A stretch of 64,000 bases of DNA from Fimbriimonadaceae bacterium (GTDB lineage Bacteria; Armatimonadota; Fimbriimonadia; Fimbriimonadales; Fimbriimonadaceae), in NCBI GenBank assembly GCA_019454105.1, contig CP075364.1, forward strand, positions 1,305,362 through 1,369,361. The letters run 5' to 3'. Of this stretch, positions 60,716 to 64,000 are shown piece by piece. The notes beneath the pieces were generated by a model that saw only the letters and a program-made list of their open reading frames with translations, was not told the DNA's origin and made no database searches. Each line of letters starts with the position of its first letter. Position 1 is the stretch's first letter. A program made the position numbers and the translations under genes.

Positions 60716-61768
60716 ATGAACATCAATATCCAGACAGTCATCGTGTCGCTCGTCGGCGGCGCGGTCGCTGGCGGAGCCGCCGCGTCCAGCTTCGTCAACC
60801 TGCAATCCGCCACCCCAGGCACAGCCCAAACCGGCAACATCCACGTCAGTGGCACCGTCCGGGCCGGGGCTGTCGGCCTCGGAGGCATCACCGGAGCCAA
60901 CCGCATGCAAGTCACCAGCGCTGGCAACGGCGGAGGCATCAAGGTCAATACGGACAACGGCACCGGGGTCCTCTCGATCGGCAAACTCACCGCGGGCAAC
61001 TTCATCGCCACCGCTCCCGAGGGCCGGGGCATTGTCGGAGACAACCAAGCGACCTCTGGAGCCGGGTTCGGCGGGGTCTTCGCCGCCCGCTCGACCCAAA
61101 ACCCCATCGCCCTCTATGGCAGGGCCATCGGGGCGGGCAACTCCGGCGTCGGCGTGATGGCCGAGAACACTTCGGCCGGGGGCAGGGCCCTCGTCGCCTC
61201 CAACACGGCCAGCGGCAATGGGCTCGTCTCAGGCACTGCCAACGACTCGCTCCGCACCACCGGCCGCATCCCCAGGCACGTCTACACCGATCCCACCCCT
61301 GCCGCCATGGTGCCGCTCGCCTATGGATGCGTCGAATCTGACGGCACGATCACCAGCGGCAGTGGCAACTTCACCGTCACGAGAGCGTCCGCTGGAGTCT
61401 ACGACATCGACATCCAAGGCGTGACGACGTACGACCTTGAGTGCGCGACGGTCGCCATGGCCCTGCAGTCGGCCGGTGACGAGATCTGCACCATGGCGTT
61501 CCCGGACACAGGCGACCTCCGGATCCAGGTCTACAACTTGTTCTCCTCAAGCATCGTCGACAGCGTCTTCTACTTCGTGACCTTCCGGGCCATGGGCTCC
61601 GCCCCCATGCCAGGCAACATCACCAAGCCGAACATGGGCCGCGCCAAAGACCGCGAAGAATGGAGCAAGACCGACCCCGCCGCATACCGCCGCTGGATCG
61701 AGGCGAGCCGGAAGCGCCAACTTGAGGCCATGCGCGCCGAAGACCCGGCCTCACCGCCCGCGCCATAG
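60716..61768 (+). CDS. 350-aa surface protein, tandem family copy 2
   Basis: Same length and order as copy 1: MNINIQTVIVSLVGGAVAGG, SATPGTAQTGNIHVSGTVRAG, glycine repeats (GRGIVGDNQAT, GFGGVFAARS, SGVGVMAENTS, GRALVASNTA), a middle beta domain and an acidic helical end (MGRAKDREEWSKTDP). It is the most diverged of the three; the N-terminal and glycine-repeat parts are closest to the others. Cysteines in LECATVAM and EICTMAF are in the positions of similar ones in copies 1 and 3. Probably exported; function unknown. Confidence 0.85.
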   Translation: MNINIQTVIVSLVGGAVAGGAAASSFVNLQSATPGTAQTGNIHVSGTVRAGAVGLGGITGANRMQVTSAGNGGGIKVNTDNGTGVLSIGKLTAGNFIATAPEGRGIVGDNQATSGAGFGGVFAARSTQNPIALYGRAIGAGNSGVGVMAENTSAGGRALVASNTASGNGLVSGTANDSLRTTGRIPRHVYTDPTPAAMVPLAYGCVESDGTITSGSGNFTVTRASAGVYDIDIQGVTTYDLECATVAMALQSAGDEICTMAFPDTGDLRIQVYNLFSSSIVDSVFYFVTFRAMGSAPMPGNITKPNMGRAKDREEWSKTDPAAYRRWIEASRKRQLEAMRAEDPASPPAP

Positions 61769-62180
61769 CGGCGCCCCGCGCCCAAGCCACCTCCCCTTGA
61801 TCGGCGCTCGAGGGGGAGTCTGGCGTCTCTTCCCTCCCCCGGTCCGGGCCGCTCGGCACGGTCTGGGGGGTGGACGAAAAGAGCCCCCTCCCCTGGACTG
61901 GCCCGAAAGGGCAGGTCTGGGGGAGGGGGTTGGGGGTGGGGGAAGTCCGCCCGACGCCGCAAAGCGGCGACCCCGAGACCCCACTCCGGGTACGCCCCGC
62001 AATGTAGGGGCCGTCTGATCCGACCAAGCGACAGGCGGGCGGAAGGCGAAGCAAACGGGACGGAAGAAACAGGGGCTAGGGCACCCCCGCCGAGAAGGCC
62101 GAGACCGACCCAATGGCCGCCGCCCACTTCATCGGTCTAGAATCCAACCAAGCGTGCGCTCCGCGCCTGGATTCCAGACC
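61769..62180. other. 412-base intergenic region with repeat copy C
   Basis: Holds copy C in the middle. Flanks are C/G-rich without recognisable genes. A GTG at 62154 is in frame with the third surface gene, but its ATG at 62181 matches the other family members. Confidence 0.7.
61884..61982. repeat. G-rich intergenic repeat, copy C
   Basis: CCCCCTCCCCTGGACTGG through GCCGCAAAGCGGC and GAGACCCC; matches copy B with few changes (for example CCCGACG for CTCGACG). Confidence 0.9.
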
Positions 62181-63233
62181 ATGAACCTCAATCTTCAGAC
62201 CATCCTCGCTTCCGTCACCGCCAGTGCCGTCACTTCGGGCGTCGTCCTCGCCGGGTTCGTCAACCTTCAAGAGGCCACTCCTGGCACGCCCCAAACCGGC
62301 CATATCAACGTCACCGGCACCGTCCGCGCCGGGGCCGTCGGCATCGGCGCCGCCCCAGGGACGAACAAGCTCCAGGTCACAGGCACCGGAGCCACAGGCG
62401 GGGTCCGCGTCAACACCCAAAACGGCACCGGATTCTTCGTCTCCAGCAACCTCACAGGAGCCAACTTCATCACCACAGGCCCCGCGGGCAGGGGTGTCGT
62501 CGGAGACTCCCAAGCCACCACTGGCAACGGCTATGGCGGGGTTTTCGCCACCCGCACCACCGGCGGAGGGGCCGGTGCCTTCGCCCGCGCCATCGGGGCC
62601 AACAACACCAGCACCGGGCTCATCGCCGAGAACACCTCAACCACAGGCATCGCCCTGGTCGCCAGCAACTCGGGCAACAACAACGGCCTCGAGTCCGGCA
62701 CCGGCAGCGACTCCCTCCTCACCAAAGGGGCCATCCCCCGCCACGCCTACGTCCCATCTACCCCCGCCGCCCTCGCCCCGCTCGCCTATGGATCTGTCGG
62801 CACGTCGGGAGCCATCGCATCAGGGAGCGGCAACTTCACCGTCGCCCGGGTTTCCAACGGCCGTTACGACATCGACGTCCAGGGCGTCTCGACCATCGGA
62901 ACGTCCGTCGCCATCGTCGCCATGCCCTTTGAAACGACCGGCGACGAGGTCTGCACGCTCGGCACGCCGACTACCGGGGACTTCAGGATCCAGGTCTACA
63001 ACATCACCGGGGCCGCCTTGACCGACAGCAACTTCTCCTTCATCGTCTTCAAGCCCACCGGCCTCCTCTCGCCACCGGCCGGCCTGATCACGCCCGACAT
63101 GGGCTCAGCCAGCGACATGGAGGATTGGCAAAGGCGCGATCCGGCCGCTTTCGAGCGCTATCGGCGCTCCTTCCAACAGTGGGAGGCGCGCGCGATGGCC
63201 TCGGCCCCGCGAACTCTCCCGCTGGCTCCCTAA
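62181..63233 (+). CDS. 350-aa surface protein, tandem family copy 3
   Basis: Starts MNLNLQTILASVTASAVTSG and is nearly identical to copy 1 over the first 65 residues and over GYGGVFATRTTGGGAGAFAR and the segment after it, but differs in the middle and C-terminal beta domain. This patchwork points to gene conversion or recent duplication followed by divergence of the distal part. It ends with MGSASDMEDWQRRDP and a charged helix, as in copy 1. Function unknown; a fibre or adhesin-like structural role is my best guess. Confidence 0.85.
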   Translation: MNLNLQTILASVTASAVTSGVVLAGFVNLQEATPGTPQTGHINVTGTVRAGAVGIGAAPGTNKLQVTGTGATGGVRVNTQNGTGFFVSSNLTGANFITTGPAGRGVVGDSQATTGNGYGGVFATRTTGGGAGAFARAIGANNTSTGLIAENTSTTGIALVASNSGNNNGLESGTGSDSLLTKGAIPRHAYVPSTPAALAPLAYGSVGTSGAIASGSGNFTVARVSNGRYDIDVQGVSTIGTSVAIVAMPFETTGDEVCTLGTPTTGDFRIQVYNITGAALTDSNFSFIVFKPTGLLSPPAGLITPDMGSASDMEDWQRRDPAAFERYRRSFQQWEARAMASAPRTLPLAP

Positions 63234-63283
63234 GCCAGCGGGCGGCCCTCCAGCCCTGTCCCGCACGGTCAGGAGGCCCGAAT

Positions 63284-63424
63284 GGGCAGGTCTAAGGCCA
63301 GAAGCTGACGGTAGGCGACGGGCGCCCCCTCCCCTGGACTGGCCCGAAAGGGCAGGTCTGGGGGAGGGGGTTGCGGGTGGGGGAAGTCCGCTCGACGCCG
63401 CTAAGCGGCGACCCAGAGACCCCG
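63284..63424. repeat. G-rich intergenic repeat, copy D (long form)
   Basis: Same long form as copy B, including the GGGCAGGTCTAAGGCCAGA extension; core 63325-63424. One G in the G-run is replaced (TTGCGGGTGG). Confidence 0.9.
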
Positions 63425-63567
63425 CTCCGGGCAATTCCCGTTCTTCCCGGGCGACCCGCCCCCGGATCCTTCCATCTTCTCCCCCCTTCCCCCCTCCCCT
63501 TGACCCAAGGGAAGGGGGGTGGCGCGAGCCGCCAGCCAGGGTGAAACGAGGTTCGACCAAGCTGTGA

Positions 63568-63611
63568 CCCTGGGGTGGTCATGGGGTGGCCCTGGGGTGG
63601 CCCTGGGGTCG
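63568..63611 (+). repeat. Four 11-bp tandem repeats
   Basis: CCCTGGGGTGG, TCATGGGGTGG, CCCTGGGGTGG, CCCTGGGGTCG in direct succession, 73 bases before the last gene. Confidence 0.85.
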
Positions 63612-63619
63612 ACCCCAGG
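63602..63619. repeat. 18-base perfect palindrome
   Basis: CCTGGGGTCGACCCCAGG overlaps the last tandem unit; it could be a protein-binding site or a short hairpin. Confidence 0.7.
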
Positions 63620-63683
63620 AACAACCCGCACTGGGGGCAGGCCGACCCTGGGGAGACCAGGGGTTTCTCCCGAAAATCCCCTT

Positions 63684-64000
63684 ATGGCCAAGATCCGTAC
63701 CGGCATCATTGCCCCGGGGCTCGCCGGTTCGGCGGGCAACGTGACCTTTGTGCGCACCCGCGAGGGCGTCTCCGTCCGATCGCGCGACGTGCCCTTTGAC
63801 CCCCGGACGCCCACCCAGGCCAACGCCAGGGATCGGATGCGGCGCGTGGGCTTGGCCTGGAGGGCCCTCTCGCTCGAACAGGCCGCGGCCTGGCGCCGGT
63901 ACGCGCTCGACCTGCACGAGGCGGGCGGAGGCCTCATGGTCGGGCCGTGCCCGACTGGACAAGAGGTCTTTACAAGATATGGGCTGAAAGTTTTACAGAT
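63684..64000 (+). CDS. DUF6266-like protein, partial at window end
   Basis: ATG 63684 opens a frame that runs to the end of the window without a stop (105 codons visible). It begins MAKIRTGIIAPGLAGSAGNV, then TFVRTREGVSVRSRD, FDPRTPTQANARDRMRRV and LSLEQAAAWRRYA. The start MAKIxxGxxxxxxGxxGNV and a TPxQxxxR motif recall DUF6266-type and phage-associated small proteins; the match is by eye. It follows the three surface proteins and may belong with them. Confidence 0.65.
   Translation, partial: MAKIRTGIIAPGLAGSAGNVTFVRTREGVSVRSRDVPFDPRTPTQANARDRMRRVGLAWRALSLEQAAAWRRYALDLHEAGGGLMVGPCPTGQEVFTRYGLKVLQ

Larger units (their letters stand above)
63234..63683. other. 450-base intergenic region with repeat copy D and 11-bp tandem repeats
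   Basis: Contains repeat copy D, a C-rich tract with a GGGAAGGGG inverted match (about 63486-63520), 11-bp tandem repeats and an 18-base palindrome. No gene of its own. Confidence 0.7.

Noticed and set aside
60245-63424. CRISPR array
   Set aside because: Only four copies, about 100 bp each, unevenly spaced by whole genes; no short direct repeats with unique spacers and no cas genes.

Overview
The window is a GC-rich bacterial chromosome segment with very tight gene packing, many ATGA/TGATG start-stop overlaps and frequent GTG/TTG starts. The gene mix suggests Armatimonadota, most likely a Fimbriimonas-like (class Fimbriimonadia) bacterium: a prepilin with the FTLIELLVVIAIIAILAAI leader, LL-diaminopimelate aminotransferase (dapL), folate-dependent TrmFO, many secreted proteins of unknown function, HAF-repeat proteins and 350-residue surface proteins of a type I associate with that group. 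This placement is inference; no rRNA is present.

Layout. 0-6 kb (minus): a translationally coupled cassette of a secreted 724-aa STN-like protein, an ECF sigma factor, a membrane STN protein that looks like its anti-sigma partner, and a prepilin, with a GT39/DUF2142-like membrane protein upstream. 6-13 kb: a LolA-like/thioredoxin fusion, pyruvate dehydrogenase E1 alpha and beta, a lipoprotein serpin with a small BON-like partner, dapL, a DUF429 protein and tRNA-Pro(TGG). 13-20 kb: thioredoxin-TPR protein, trmFO, a Tat-type phosphoesterase, aat, DinB and a membrane GGDEF/HD-GYP protein. 20-24 kb: the classical rpsB-tsf-pyrH-frr-uppS cluster, ended by convergent mscL. 24.6-30.9 kb: two cysteine-rich metal-site proteins, rfbD, an MFS transporter and aspS. 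30.9-35.6 kb: lower-GC genes of unknown function, including a secreted caspase-like protein coupled to a membrane PepSY-like protein. 35.7-42.7 kb: M48 peptidase, GH78-like rhamnosidase, PP2C phosphatase plus twin-FHA protein, Dps and an M14 peptidase.

42.9-53 kb is a secretome block: a gene interrupted by an in-frame stop and related to the 724-aa protein at 2.2-4.4 kb; a subtilase; two HAF-repeat proteins; and two cyclophilins. The subtilase and both HAF proteins end in the same roughly 150-residue C-terminal domain, a candidate sorting or anchoring module. One HAF gene has a C9 tract inside its signal-peptide region that puts the signal peptide out of frame with the rest, so it is either a phase-variable locus or a homopolymer sequencing error. 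A G9 tract (sense strand) also lies just before the start of the caspase-like gene.

53-58.9 kb (minus) reads as one operon: BMP-type nucleoside ABC importer (lipoprotein, double ATPase, two permeases), then a tandem 6-pyruvoyltetrahydropterin-synthase fusion whose first half lacks catalytic residues, then a short-chain dehydrogenase. This suggests purine uptake tied to tetrahydropterin synthesis. 59-64 kb holds three tandem paralogues, each exactly 350 aa, separated by four copies of a roughly 100-bp G-rich repeat; the window ends in a partial gene behind 11-bp tandem repeats and an 18-bp palindrome.

Functions are assigned from recognisable motifs; no database search was possible.
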